A stretch of 50,195 nt of DNA from Clostridia bacterium (lineage in GTDB: Bacteria; Bacillota; Clostridia; Oscillospirales; CAG-272). The DNA lies in assembly GCA_017936565.1 (NCBI GenBank), contig JAGBFG010000054.1, forward strand, positions 1 to 50,195. Reading direction: 5' to 3'. Shown here piece after piece: positions 1-8,281 of this stretch. A program made the translations under genes and the position numbers. Position 1 is the stretch's first letter; every line of letters starts with the position of its first letter. The notes under the pieces were generated by a model. That model saw only the letters and a program-made list of their open reading frames with translations. It was not told the origin of the DNA and made no database searches.

Positions 1-1
1 C

Positions 2-670
2 GATATTACCATTCACAGCGGCGTAGAAATTCCTTCGGATACGTTCTTCAACGAATTAAAGAAGATAGGGGATATTTCCTTCGTCTTTGTTTCCTTGGGT
101 GATGACGATATGAACGTTGGCATTGCCACGCAAATCAGAGCCGCGTTGCGCCGTATGGCAGAGGAAGGGCACAGGGTCGATAAGGCTACCATTCAAACGG
201 TTGTATACGACAACAATAAGAACAGAGCCTTAAACGGCGTCTTTGATTTTTCGGGTAAGGACAAATACGACGTTGACTTCGTGGGAAGCCTTGAAAGCTA
301 TTATTCCGAGCCTGTTTTGCTCAATTCCTCGTTGGAAGAGGAAGCGTTAAGACGGCACTTGGCTTGGGGAGATGAAAAATCCTTCTGGATGTGTGAATAC
401 AATTTCCGTTCTTCCTCTGCCTCGGTTGTGCATCGCAGGTATAAGCTGCGTATGAGTCCCGGTAAAGAGATTCTGGCGCTCTCCAAGGAAGAAAGAAGCG
501 AAGAGCAAAAGTATGTTTTGCGCACGATGGAGCACCGCCGCTGGAATGCCTATATGAGAACAGAGGGCTGGTCCTATGCTCCTGTGCGTAACAATCTGGC
601 AAAAACGCATCACAATCTGGTGTTGTTCAATGAATTGTCCTTGAAGGATCAGGAAAAGGATGACGATTGA
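2..670 (+). CDS. C-terminal part of RyR-domain protein with Rossmann-like N-terminal region (partial)
   Basis: The reading frame is open from base 2, so the gene starts upstream of the window; the first visible start-like codon (TTG at 95) is internal. The visible part begins with a Rossmann/TrkA-N-like strand-helix stretch (VFVSLGDDDMNVGIATQI). The last about 60 residues match the RyR (ryanodine receptor) repeat pattern: MEHRRWNAYMRTEGW, then a conserved KTHHNL and a terminal LKDQEKDDD, the usual EH.RW...GW / H.DL / D pattern of prokaryotic RyR domains. Bacterial TrkA-N plus RyR proteins are of unknown function and recur in ion-flux or conflict-system contexts. No neighbour here tells which. 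Domain call is good; role is unknown. Confidence 0.7.
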   Translation, partial: DITIHSGVEIPSDTFFNELKKIGDISFVFVSLGDDDMNVGIATQIRAALRRMAEEGHRVDKATIQTVVYDNNKNRALNGVFDFSGKDKYDVDFVGSLESYYSEPVLLNSSLEEEALRRHLAWGDEKSFWMCEYNFRSSSASVVHRRYKLRMSPGKEILALSKEERSEEQKYVLRTMEHRRWNAYMRTEGWSYAPVRNNLAKTHHNLVLFNELSLKDQEKDDD

Positions 671-704
671 TAAACGCAATATACTCCGATAAAAAACAAA
701 CTCA

Positions 705-738
705 TATATTTAATTCACAACTATATTTAATTCACAAC
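705..738 (+). repeat. Perfect tandem duplication of a 17-mer in a leader region
   Basis: TATATTTAATTCACAAC occurs at 705-721 and again, directly abutting, at 722-738. It lies just upstream of the Shine-Dalgarno sequence of the following large gene. Each copy carries a TATATT/TTTAAT stretch that could serve as a -10 element, so the duplication may double a promoter or protein-binding site. The repeat is seen directly; the role is inference. Confidence 0.75.
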
Positions 739-748
739 AAGAAAGGAA

Positions 749-767
749 GTTTTCGCAAGGCGAAAAC
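749..767 (+). promoter_or_regulatory. Hairpin between two Shine-Dalgarno sequences before the 778 start
   Basis: GTTTTCGC (749-756), loop AAG, GCGAAAAC (760-767) is a perfect 8-bp stem. It sits between a strong SD (GAAAGGAAG, 741-749) that is too far from ATG 778 when linear, and a second SD (GAAGGA, about 768-773) that is rather close. Folding would bring the first SD to about 10 nt from the start, so the hairpin may set translation rate. Confidence 0.45.
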
Positions 768-777
768 GAAGGACTTT

Positions 778-2937
778 ATGGCAAACGAAAAAATTATTTT
801 GGAAAACAAGAGCTTTGCCCTAACCCTTGGGGCTGACTGTGTTGCCGAGAGCTTGATTTGCAAGGCAAACGGAGAAGAGTGCCTGATGCCCGGAAAGCGC
901 ATTTCGCTGTTTTCCGTCACCCAACCCCGTCCCTTTAACAACGAGGTGAAGCTGGCGCATCCCAACAAAAGAACGACCTTCCAAGCCAACCGTGTACGCA
1001 AGGAAGGCGACAGCCTGATTGTCGGCTTTGAAATCACTCCCTTTGAAGCGGAAATTGCTGTAACGGTGACAGATGCGTATATGGTTTTCACCTTGAAGGA
1101 CTTTATCATTCACCCCTTGGATTATGACTGGCTGAATATGACGCCCCCGCCCGTATCCGAGTTTCGTTTGATACAGCTGCCTGTGAAAAACCGCGAGCGC
1201 TTTGGCGAATGGCTCAACGTTTCCTGGGACGATAATACCACCGTCAACGTACTTGCCAATAACCCCTATCCCCGTATTGATTCCGAGCGCCGCGACGGAT
1301 ACCGCTTAATGACGGCAGACGCCTTGAAGGGCGTCAAGCTGAAGGGGTGTCAAGCCGCCCTTATCGTCAGTCAGACGGATAAATTCTTGGACGCAATGGA
1401 CTGCTTGGAGGAAGATTATCACCTTCCTCACGGCGCAAGAAGCCGCCGTAGTGAGAGCATCAACGTTTCTGCTTATTGGGGAGGAAATATTAACCCCACG
1501 AACGTGGACGCGCATATAGCCTTCGCCAAGAAGGGTGGCTTCCGTCATATGCTGATGTATTCCAGCTGCTTTGTGAAATATGACAACGGATATTTGCTTT
1601 ACGGAAACTATGACCTGCGGGACGAATACCCCAACGGCATAGAGGACGTGAAGAAAATGCTTGACAAAATCAAGGCTGCGGGCATTACCCCCGGTATTCA
1701 TATACTCCAAACCCATATCGGTACGATGAGCCGCTACGTCACCCCCGAGGTAGACCCTCGCCTTAACATAACGGATTATTTCACCTTGGCTAAGGACGTA
1801 AGCGAAACGGATGACGTGGTAGAGGTGCTCCAAAACCCTGAATTTGCCGAGATGCATCCTAACCGCCGTGTCTTGAACTTTGATGGCGAGGCGATTTACT
1901 ACGAAAGCTACACCACAGAGCCGCCCTATCGCTTCTTGGGCTGCAAGCGCGGGCATTACAGAACCAACGTAAAGCCCCACAAGGCAGGCACCATTGGCGG
2001 TATACTCGACGTTTCGGAGTACGGTGGCACCAGCATTTATATCGACCAGAAAACCGATTTGCAGGATGAGATTGCCAAAAAGCTTGCCGCTATTTATAAC
2101 GCGGGCTGTGAGTTTATTTATTTTGACGGCTCCGAGGGCGCAAACCCCGACCCGTATGAAATTTATATTCCCTTGGCGCAGTATCGCGTCTTGAAGCAGC
2201 TCAACAAGGAAACTCTCTTTGCCGAGGGCGCGGCAAAAGCGCATTTTAGCTGGCACTTTATGAGCGGCGGCAACGCCTTCGACGTGTTCCCCACGGCAGT
2301 ATTCAAGCAAAAAATTGATGAATTTCCCGCCGAGGAAGCGCCCCGTATGCGCAACGATTTCACGCGCCTGAACTTTGGCTGGTGGGGCTATTTCCTCGAC
2401 ACCGAGCCTGATATATACGAATACGGCACCAGCCGCGCGGCAGCCTACGACTGTCCTATCACAATGCAAAGCAACTCTAACTTCTTCGTAAGCAATCAGC
2501 GCACCGATGACAACTTGGAGGTTTTGCGCCGTTGGGAAGAGGCGCGCAGAACCCACTTCTTGACCGACGAGATGAAGAAGGAGCTGCAAAAGGCAGGCGT
2601 TGAGCACATCCTCTTGATTAACGAGGAAAAGAAATTTGAGCTTGTGACCTATGAAAGACTTTCCGTGAAGGATGGCGTTCCCGTTACGGCATATACCTTT
2701 GAGAGAAAGGGAAAAACCTATCTGGTGTTGTGGCACAAAACGGCAGACGGCAAGCTCCTTTTGCCCTTGTCGCTTGAAGACGCTTGCTATGAAACCGAGC
2801 TTGGCGAGAAGGATTTGACGGTTGCTAAGCAGGACGGCGGCAGCGTTTTGGAGATTGCGGGCCGCAGATATCTCTCGGGCAGCTTTACCAAGGAAGATTT
2901 GGAAAAAGCCTTGGCAAACGCTCAAATAATCGAATAA
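778..2937 (+). CDS. Putative TIM-barrel glycoside hydrolase, cytoplasmic, unassigned family
   Basis: A 719-residue protein starting MANEKIILENKSFAL at ATG 778 (GAAGGA just upstream); an in-frame extension to 667 exists but has no ribosome site. The N-terminal about 250 residues look like a beta-sandwich; the middle carries barrel-type strands such as INVSAYWGG, FRHMLMYSS, GITPGIHI, FIYFDGSEG and ETLFAEGAA, resembling GH31/GH36-like enzymes with possible acids in FDGSE and FAEG; the C-terminal about 90 residues look like a beta domain. There is no signal peptide, so the substrate would be an imported sugar or glycoside. I do not recognise the exact family. It stands alone, followed by a clear terminator. 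Confidence 0.5.
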   Translation: MANEKIILENKSFALTLGADCVAESLICKANGEECLMPGKRISLFSVTQPRPFNNEVKLAHPNKRTTFQANRVRKEGDSLIVGFEITPFEAEIAVTVTDAYMVFTLKDFIIHPLDYDWLNMTPPPVSEFRLIQLPVKNRERFGEWLNVSWDDNTTVNVLANNPYPRIDSERRDGYRLMTADALKGVKLKGCQAALIVSQTDKFLDAMDCLEEDYHLPHGARSRRSESINVSAYWGGNINPTNVDAHIAFAKKGGFRHMLMYSSCFVKYDNGYLLYGNYDLRDEYPNGIEDVKKMLDKIKAAGITPGIHILQTHIGTMSRYVTPEVDPRLNITDYFTLAKDVSETDDVVEVLQNPEFAEMHPNRRVLNFDGEAIYYESYTTEPPYRFLGCKRGHYRTNVKPHKAGTIGGILDVSEYGGTSIYIDQKTDLQDEIAKKLAAIYNAGCEFIYFDGSEGANPDPYEIYIPLAQYRVLKQLNKETLFAEGAAKAHFSWHFMSGGNAFDVFPTAVFKQKIDEFPAEEAPRMRNDFTRLNFGWWGYFLDTEPDIYEYGTSRAAAYDCPITMQSNSNFFVSNQRTDDNLEVLRRWEEARRTHFLTDEMKKELQKAGVEHILLINEEKKFELVTYERLSVKDGVPVTAYTFERKGKTYLVLWHKTADGKLLLPLSLEDACYETELGEKDLTVAKQDGGSVLEIAGRRYLSGSFTKEDLEKALANAQIIE

Positions 2938-2947
2938 ACAACATAAC

Positions 2948-3003
2948 AAAAAGCAAGTCTTGGTTTTCTGCCGCAAGGTAGGGCGAGGGGCTTGCTTTTT
3001 TAT
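2948..3003 (+). terminator. Rho-independent terminator after the putative glycosidase
   Basis: AAAAAGCAAG (2948-2957) pairs with CTTGCTTTTT (2991-3000), followed by more T. It separates the glycosidase gene from typA. Confidence 0.7.
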
Positions 3004-3030
3004 TTTCGACAGAAAAATTGTGAAAAGGGA

Positions 3031-3059
3031 TTGCAATTTTCCGTCTTTCGTGATAAAAT
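3031..3059 (+). promoter_or_regulatory. Sigma-A-type promoter for typA
   Basis: TTGCAA (3031-3036), 17-bp spacer, TAAAAT (3054-3059). Located about 55 bp before the typA start and after the upstream terminator. Confidence 0.6.
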
Positions 3060-3115
3060 AACAAAGTTATGAGAAAGATTTTATATAAGACAAGAAAGTG
3101 AAAGAGGAAAAGACC

Positions 3116-4954
3116 TTGAAAAGAACCGATTTAAGAAACGTTGCTATCATTGCGCACGTTGACCACGGAAAAACAACTCTGGTGGACGAAATGCTCCGTC
3201 AGGGCGGTATCTATCGCGAAAATCAAGCGACGGAAGAACGTGTGATGGACTCTAACGATTTGGAAAAAGAGCGTGGCATAACCATTTTGGCAAAGAACAC
3301 CGCTATTCATTATAAGGACGTAAAAATCAACGTCATAGACACGCCCGGGCACGCTGACTTTGGCGGCGAGGTGGAGCGCATTCTGAAAATGGTGAACGGC
3401 GTTATTTTGCTGGTGGACGCCGCAGAGGGTCCTATGCCACAAACCCGCTTTGTGCTTGAAAAGGCATTGGCAATGAACCACCGTGTTATCGTGGTGGTAA
3501 ACAAAATTGATAAGCCCGACGCCCGTATTTATGAGGTTATTGATGAGGTTTTAGAGCTTCTTATCGACTTGAACGCCACCGATGAGCAGTTGGATTCTCC
3601 TATGCTGTTCTGCTCGGGGCGCTCGGGCACGGCTTCTCTTTCCCCCGATGTGGCAGGAGAAAACTTAGTGCCCCTGCTTGACACCATTTTGGACTATATC
3701 CCCGCGCCCGAGGGGGATGAAGAGGGAGAGCTGCAAATGCTGGTTTCCTCTATTGATTACAGCGAGTATGTGGGAAGAATCGGAATTGGTCGCATTGAGC
3801 GAGGTGTTTTGAAGCAAAACCAAGAAATCCGCATTTGCAACTTCCACCATCCCGACCAAACGCCTAAGCGCGCCAAAATCGTTTCCATTTATCAGTTTGA
3901 CGGGCTTTCCCGCGTGCCCGTCACCGAGGCAAAAATGGGTGACATCGTTTGCTTCTCGGGTGCTGAGGAAATTACCATTGGCGACACCGTTTGCTCTCCT
4001 ATGTGCGTGGAGCCCTTGGAGTTTGTAAAGGTTTCCGAGCCGACCTTGGAGATGACCTTCTCGGTCAACGACTCGCCCTTTGCGGGAACAGAGGGCAAAT
4101 ACGTCACATCCCGTCACCTTCGCGAAAGACTGTATAAGGAGCTGCTTCGTGACGTTTCCTTGCGCGTGTCCGACGGAGATACGACAGACTCCTTTAAGGT
4201 GGCAGGCAGAGGAGAGATGCACCTTTCCATTCTGATTGAAAATATGCGCAGAGAGGGCTATGAGCTTTCCTGCTCCACACCTCGCGTGCTGTATAAAACG
4301 ATTGACGGCGTTAAGTGCGAGCCTATGGAACGGGTGGAAATTGACGTGCCTGAGACGTATATGGGAAGCGTTATGGAAAAGCTCGGCGCACGAAAGGGCG
4401 AGCTTTTGGATATGCAGCTGCGCGGCAACCGTCAGCGCTTGATTTATCTCATTCCTTCTCGGTGTTTATTCGGCTATCGCTCCGAATTTATGACCGCAAC
4501 CAGAGGCGAGGGTATTATGAATACCACCTTTGAGTCCTATTCGCCCTTTAAGGGAGAGGTTGCGGTACGCTTTACAGGCTCTCTTGTTGCCAGCGAAACG
4601 GGAAAAACAACGTCCTATGGTCTTTTCTATTCCCAAGACAGAGGTCCTCTGTTTGTAGGCCCCTCTACCCCTGTATACGAGGGTATGATTGTGGGCGAAA
4701 ATCCCAAGCCCGGTGATATTTCCGTCAACGTTTGCAAGGAAAAGCACTTGACTGCCGTCCGTTCTAAGGGAGCGGACGAGGCCTTGACCCTGATTACCCC
4801 CATTCAGATGTCCTTGGAAGAGGCAATCGAATTTATCGCGGACGATGAGCTGATTGAGGTTACCCCCAAGAGCATTCGCCTGCGCAAGCAAATTTTAGAT
4901 ACACCGACCCGCTTAAAAGCCCAAGCGGCAAAGCTTCGCGCCGCCAAGGCATAA
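3116..4954 (+). CDS. typA: Ribosome-associated translational GTPase TypA/BipA
   Basis: Translation-factor GTPase of the EF-G fold that binds ribosomes and supports assembly and stress adaptation. The P-loop AHVDHGKT is at residues 13-20, switch I holds ERGITI, switch [11 protein letters not shown], and the base-recognition motif is NKID; EF-G-like domains and the BipA C-terminal domain ([18 protein letters not shown], then [28 protein letters not shown] in pieces) follow. The length of 612 residues is normal. I chose TTG 3116 (MKRTDLRN, the typical BipA start) because GAGG lies about 8 nt upstream; GTG 3098 is in frame but has no ribosome site. Single-gene unit with its own promoter and terminator. 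Confidence 0.95.
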   Translation: MKRTDLRNVAIIAHVDHGKTTLVDEMLRQGGIYRENQATEERVMDSNDLEKERGITILAKNTAIHYKDVKINVIDTPGHADFGGEVERILKMVNGVILLVDAAEGPMPQTRFVLEKALAMNHRVIVVVNKIDKPDARIYEVIDEVLELLIDLNATDEQLDSPMLFCSGRSGTASLSPDVAGENLVPLLDTILDYIPAPEGDEEGELQMLVSSIDYSEYVGRIGIGRIERGVLKQNQEIRICNFHHPDQTPKRAKIVSIYQFDGLSRVPVTEAKMGDIVCFSGAEEITIGDTVCSPMCVEPLEFVKVSEPTLEMTFSVNDSPFAGTEGKYVTSRHLRERLYKELLRDVSLRVSDGDTTDSFKVAGRGEMHLSILIENMRREGYELSCSTPRVLYKTIDGVKCEPMERVEIDVPETYMGSVMEKLGARKGELLDMQLRGNRQRLIYLIPSRCLFGYRSEFMTATRGEGIMNTTFESYSPFKGEVAVRFTGSLVASETGKTTSYGLFYSQDRGPLFVGPSTPVYEGMIVGENPKPGDISVNVCKEKHLTAVRSKGADEALTLITPIQMSLEEAIEFIADDELIEVTPKSIRLRKQILDTPTRLKAQAAKLRAAKA

Positions 4955-4966
4955 GGACAAAAAACG

Positions 4967-5012
4967 AAAAAAAGAGCAAGCACGCAAAAAACTTGTGTGT
5001 TCGCTCTTTTTG
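4967..5012. terminator. Bidirectional terminator between typA and rlmH
   Basis: An A-rich AAAAAGAGC arm pairs with GCTCTTTTT across a mostly paired stem (AGCACGCAA / TTGTGTGTT). A and T tracts on either side let it serve the convergent genes typA and rlmH. Confidence 0.8.
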
Positions 5013-5013
5013 T

Positions 5014-5496
5014 TTATTTATGATACTTCTTTCCAGCCAAAATGGTTAATGAGCGGTAGAGCGCCTCTGCCAGAATGACGCGCATCAGCTGATGAGGGAA
5101 GGTGAGCTTGGAAACGGAAAGGCGAAGGTCGGCTCTCGCCTTTACGCGTGGGGAAAGCCCGTAGGAAGAGCCGATGATAAACCAGATTTTTCCCGATTTT
5201 TGCCCTGCTTCCGCAATTTTGTCTGCAAGGGCGAGGGAGTCTAATTCCTTGCCCTCAACGCAAAGGGCAACAACATAGGCATCAGGGGGAATTTTGGCAA
5301 GAATTTTATCCCCTTCCGCTTCCAAGGCGGCGTGAATACAGGCGGGGGTTTCCTCTGCCAGCCGTTCTTCCTTCAACTCTATTTCTTCTATGCGCATATA
5401 AGCGGAAATCCTTTTTTTGTATTCTGCCAGAGCAGAAACCAAATAGCTTTCCTTCAAATTGCCCACGGTTAAGAGGGTAACGTATCCTTTTACCAT
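5014..5496 (-). CDS. rlmH: 23S rRNA pseudouridine-1915 N3-methyltransferase RlmH
   Basis: SPOUT-family methyltransferase acting on helix 69 of 23S rRNA in assembled ribosomes. The 160-residue length is normal for the family. It starts MVKGYVTLLTVGNLKESYL, has the trefoil-knot segment FIIGSSYGLS and ends with LTFPHQLMRVILAEALYRS and a KYHK tail, all typical of RlmH. ATG 5496 is preferred over the in-frame TTG at 5529 because it matches the family N-terminus and follows AGAAGGA, although the spacing is short. It lies 57 bp downstream of the helicase gene on the same strand and may be co-transcribed with it. Confidence 0.95.
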   Translation of the reverse strand: MVKGYVTLLTVGNLKESYLVSALAEYKKRISAYMRIEEIELKEERLAEETPACIHAALEAEGDKILAKIPPDAYVVALCVEGKELDSLALADKIAEAGQKSGKIWFIIGSSYGLSPRVKARADLRLSVSKLTFPHQLMRVILAEALYRSLTILAGKKYHK

Positions 5497-5553
5497 ATTC
5501 CTTCTTTTTTTGTACGCGAATGTAAACAAATGTGTACAAACGCTTCCTTTCTT

Positions 5554-7908
5554 TTATTGCTGTTCCTTCTGCCAAAAGCGCCGCAACAGCTCTGCCAGAG
5601 CCTCGCGGTTGCCCGCGTATTTCAGCCCGTGCCAGCCCTGCGGAAATATTTTACGGCAAACGGGGGAGCGGAAGCGGTCATCAATCAGAACCACAACGCC
5701 CTTGTCTTCCTCGCGGCGAATGACACGCCCTGCCGCCTGCAAAATGCGGTTCATACCGGGATAATAATAGGCGTATTCCTTTCCCATTTCGCATTTATCG
5801 GTGTAATAGGCAGAAATCAGTTCTCTCTCAGCAGATACCTGGGGCAGGGCAACTCCCACTATAATTGCGCCGATAAGCCGCTCGCCGACAAGGTCTATGC
5901 CCTCGGCATAGATACCGCCTGTGACGCAGAAGCCAACGAAATATCCCTTTTCTCTCACGGCGAAGCGAGAGAGAAATTCCTCTCGCTCCTTGATGGACAT
6001 ATGCCGCTTTTGCAAAGCCACCGTGACCTTTGGGGCAAGGCGGCGAAAAGCCTCAGCCACCCGTTCCATATAGGCGAAGGAAGGGCAAAAGACTATATAA
6101 TTGCCCTGCTTTTCCTTCAAGACGGTGGCAATGCACCTCGCGACCTCCATCAGCGTTTCCTCGCGGTAAGCGCTTCTGACGGAGATTTTGTCCATAATGC
6201 CCACACAAAGATTTTCCTCTTCAAAGGGAGAGGCAACCTCAAGCGTTAAGGCAGCACGGCGCGCCGTCAGGACAGAGCGATAATAGTCCGCGGGAGAGAG
6301 CGTTGCGGAGAAAAACACGGCGCTATCCCCTTTATCTAATCTTGCGTTGATTTCTTCGGATGGGTCAATACAGAAGAATTTGATTTTTTTCTCTCCCTCG
6401 TCCTGCAAGGCATAGGTCACATAGTGATTGCTATAATGGAAAAGGACGTCCTCTGCTCGAAGAAGCGTGTATATGGCTTCTCTGAACAGCTGACTTTGGG
6501 CGTCCTTGGCGGCGCGAAGGGCAAAAAGCGGCTCTTCGCTTTCCTTGGCGACAGAGGTGATGGCTTCGCAAAGAGAAGCGGGCGGCTCAGACGTATAAGC
6601 AAAGCCAACGTCCTCTCCCTTTTCGTTCTTGCGTAGGCTCTCCTTCAACATTTCCGCCACCGTTTCCTGAAACACAGCGGTTAAGGATTTCACCTTGGGC
6701 AAGAAAGAGGGAGAAAGCGCCTCGCAAAGCCCTTTTAACCCTTCCAGAAAAGAAAGGGAAAGTTCAGCGGAATACATTTCTCTGGCGCGATCAGGCAGGT
6801 TGTGCGCCTCGTCAATCAAAAAGGTGTACCGCCCCTTTTCCGTGAAAAACCGCCGCAAGAATACCCGCTTGTCAAATAAATAGTTGTAGTCGCCAATGAC
6901 GACATCGGCATGGCGGGCATAGGAGAGCGCCAACTCATAAGGGCAAACGCCAAAGTGTAAAGCCGTCTGTAAAAGTGCCTCTTCCTCTACTACGGTCTGC
7001 TTTTCCTGATACAGAGACTCAGTGGCTTGCTGCAAGGCTTTTTTCTTTCCCTTTCCGTGCGTGCAAAAGCGGCAGGGAACGCCCTCGTTTTTATAAGGAC
7101 AGATGCGCTCCTTGGCATAAAGCACGAGCCCTCGCACGTCAGCCCCGTGCTCCGCCAGCAGAAGAAGGGTGTCTCTTGCGGTGGCAAAGAGGGTCGTTTT
7201 GGGAACAAAATAAAAGATTTTCTCGGTCAGGCCCTTTCCCAAGGCGCGAAGGGCGGGGAAGAGGACCGCCATGGTTTTTCCCGTTCCTGTTGGGGCGGCG
7301 GCATATAAGACACCATGATTTTTTACGGTGGAAAACACGGTCTGCATCATTTGGTTTTGCCCCTCTCGTACATTCTGATACGGGAAGGACAGGGAAAGAA
7401 GAGAGGGCATACGGGTAACAGCCTTTTCAACGATATGCTCCTCATCAAGAGAAAGGGCAGAAAGGGCTCTTTCCCAAAAGGATATGAGCTGCTCTTTTTT
7501 GGGGGATTCTTCCCAAGAAAAAATCTCATCGGAGCGGCGGCTCACCGTAAAGGAAAGAGAAAGAGGGGTGTCCTGTTGAAGAAGATAGGCATAAATAAAG
7601 CCAAGCCCCCTCATTTTTTTCTTTGCGGCGGCAGAAAGGCGCGACGGCACCTCGCGGGTGGAAAAGGAAAAGAAAAAGGTGTTTTCCTTGCAAAGAGTTT
7701 GTCCTGTCAGGCAAAAATCGGTCTTGCCAAGAGTAAAGCGATGCGATATCTGTTCCGTTTTATAAAGAGAAGCGTCCTTGGCGTCAGCAGGGAGATTTTG
7801 CACCGTGGGCTCTTCCTCGCTTGTGGTGTCGGTATAACAAAACCACGCCGCCTGCAAAAGCTCTTCGGCGGTGAGATATAGTGTTTTTTCTTTTTTTTCG
7901 AAAAACAT
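5554..7908 (-). CDS. DinG/XPD-type ATP-dependent DNA helicase with Fe-S cluster
   Basis: Superfamily 2 helicase of the DEAD_2 class, expected to unwind 5'-to-3' in repair or R-loop removal. Walker A is APTGTGKT (205-212), DEAH is at 366-369, the 4Fe-4S cysteines are C270, C279, C282 and C322, and the motor ends with FFSATLSP, a GGIYAEGIDL-type motif and QAAGRVIRREED. The N-terminal about 190 residues precede the motor and are not a recognised exonuclease domain; such an N-terminal region is usual in the clostridial version of this 780-residue family. ATG 7908 follows AAAGAGAG. The nearest named relatives are DinG and YoaA; I leave the symbol blank. Confidence 0.85.
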   Translation of the reverse strand: MFFEKKEKTLYLTAEELLQAAWFCYTDTTSEEEPTVQNLPADAKDASLYKTEQISHRFTLGKTDFCLTGQTLCKENTFFFSFSTREVPSRLSAAAKKKMRGLGFIYAYLLQQDTPLSLSFTVSRRSDEIFSWEESPKKEQLISFWERALSALSLDEEHIVEKAVTRMPSLLSLSFPYQNVREGQNQMMQTVFSTVKNHGVLYAAAPTGTGKTMAVLFPALRALGKGLTEKIFYFVPKTTLFATARDTLLLLAEHGADVRGLVLYAKERICPYKNEGVPCRFCTHGKGKKKALQQATESLYQEKQTVVEEEALLQTALHFGVCPYELALSYARHADVVIGDYNYLFDKRVFLRRFFTEKGRYTFLIDEAHNLPDRAREMYSAELSLSFLEGLKGLCEALSPSFLPKVKSLTAVFQETVAEMLKESLRKNEKGEDVGFAYTSEPPASLCEAITSVAKESEEPLFALRAAKDAQSQLFREAIYTLLRAEDVLFHYSNHYVTYALQDEGEKKIKFFCIDPSEEINARLDKGDSAVFFSATLSPADYYRSVLTARRAALTLEVASPFEEENLCVGIMDKISVRSAYREETLMEVARCIATVLKEKQGNYIVFCPSFAYMERVAEAFRRLAPKVTVALQKRHMSIKEREEFLSRFAVREKGYFVGFCVTGGIYAEGIDLVGERLIGAIIVGVALPQVSAERELISAYYTDKCEMGKEYAYYYPGMNRILQAAGRVIRREEDKGVVVLIDDRFRSPVCRKIFPQGWHGLKYAGNREALAELLRRFWQKEQQ

Positions 7909-7940
7909 ATAAAAAAACTCTCTTTCTTTTCAAAAAACTC

Positions 7941-7969
7941 TTGCTTTTTTTGAAAGTTCGTGGTATACT
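7941..7969 (+). promoter_or_regulatory. Promoter for the tRNA-Val pair
   Basis: TTGCTT (7941-7946), 17-bp spacer, TATACT (7964-7969), ending 39 bp before the first tRNA. Confidence 0.65.
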
Positions 7970-8008
7970 AATTGCGTTCCCGGCGTTTTGCGGGGAAACA
8001 GGCGTTTT

Positions 8009-8085
8009 GGAGGCATAGCTCAGTTGGTTAGAGCACTTGCTTCACATGCAAGGGGTCACAGGTTCGAGTCCTGTTGTCTCCACCA
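8009..8085 (+). tRNA. tRNA-Val (CAC)
   Basis: A full cloverleaf is visible: acceptor GGAGGCA / TGTCTCC with discriminator A and encoded CCA, D-arm GCTC / GAGC, anticodon stem CTTGC / GCAAG with loop TTCACAT (anticodon CAC), five-base variable loop GGGTC, and T-arm ACAGG TTCGAGT CCTGT. It reads GUG codons. Confidence 0.95.
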
Positions 8086-8127
8086 TTTCTTCTTGAAGAA
8101 ACGGGATTGCCGCCTCGCCTGTCTTAT

Positions 8128-8204
8128 GGAGGCATAGCTCAGTTGGTTAGAGTACTTGCTTGACATGCAAGGGGTCACTGGTTCGAGTCCAGTTGTCTCC
8201 ACCA
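8128..8204 (+). tRNA. tRNA-Val (GAC)
   Basis: Near-identical to the preceding tRNA, with loop TTGACAT (anticodon GAC, reads GUC/GUU). Differences are GAGT instead of GAGC in the D-stem (a G-U pair) and a compensated base-pair change in the T-stem (ACTGG / CCAGT). CCA is encoded. It is a tandem duplicate 42 bp downstream of its sister and is probably co-transcribed. Confidence 0.95.
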
Positions 8205-8207
8205 TTG

Positions 8208-8240
8208 CGAGTTGTCGTTTTTCGGCAACTCGTTTTATTT
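8208..8240 (+). terminator. Terminator after the tRNA pair
   Basis: CGAGTTG (8208-8214) pairs with CAACTCG (8226-8232), followed by TTTTATTTT. Confidence 0.75.
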
Positions 8241-8281
8241 TGAAATGGAGTGCGTGAGCATTCCGCAAAGGATGTATGACT

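Noticed and set aside
1306-3036. Long minus-strand open frame (576 codons) opposite the glycosidase gene
   Set aside because: It mirrors the codon structure of the plus-strand gene, has no family features, and the plus-strand gene has a ribosome site and terminator.
5530-6249. Plus-strand open frame inside the helicase gene
   Set aside because: Antisense shadow of the helicase C-terminus, without a ribosome site or motif.
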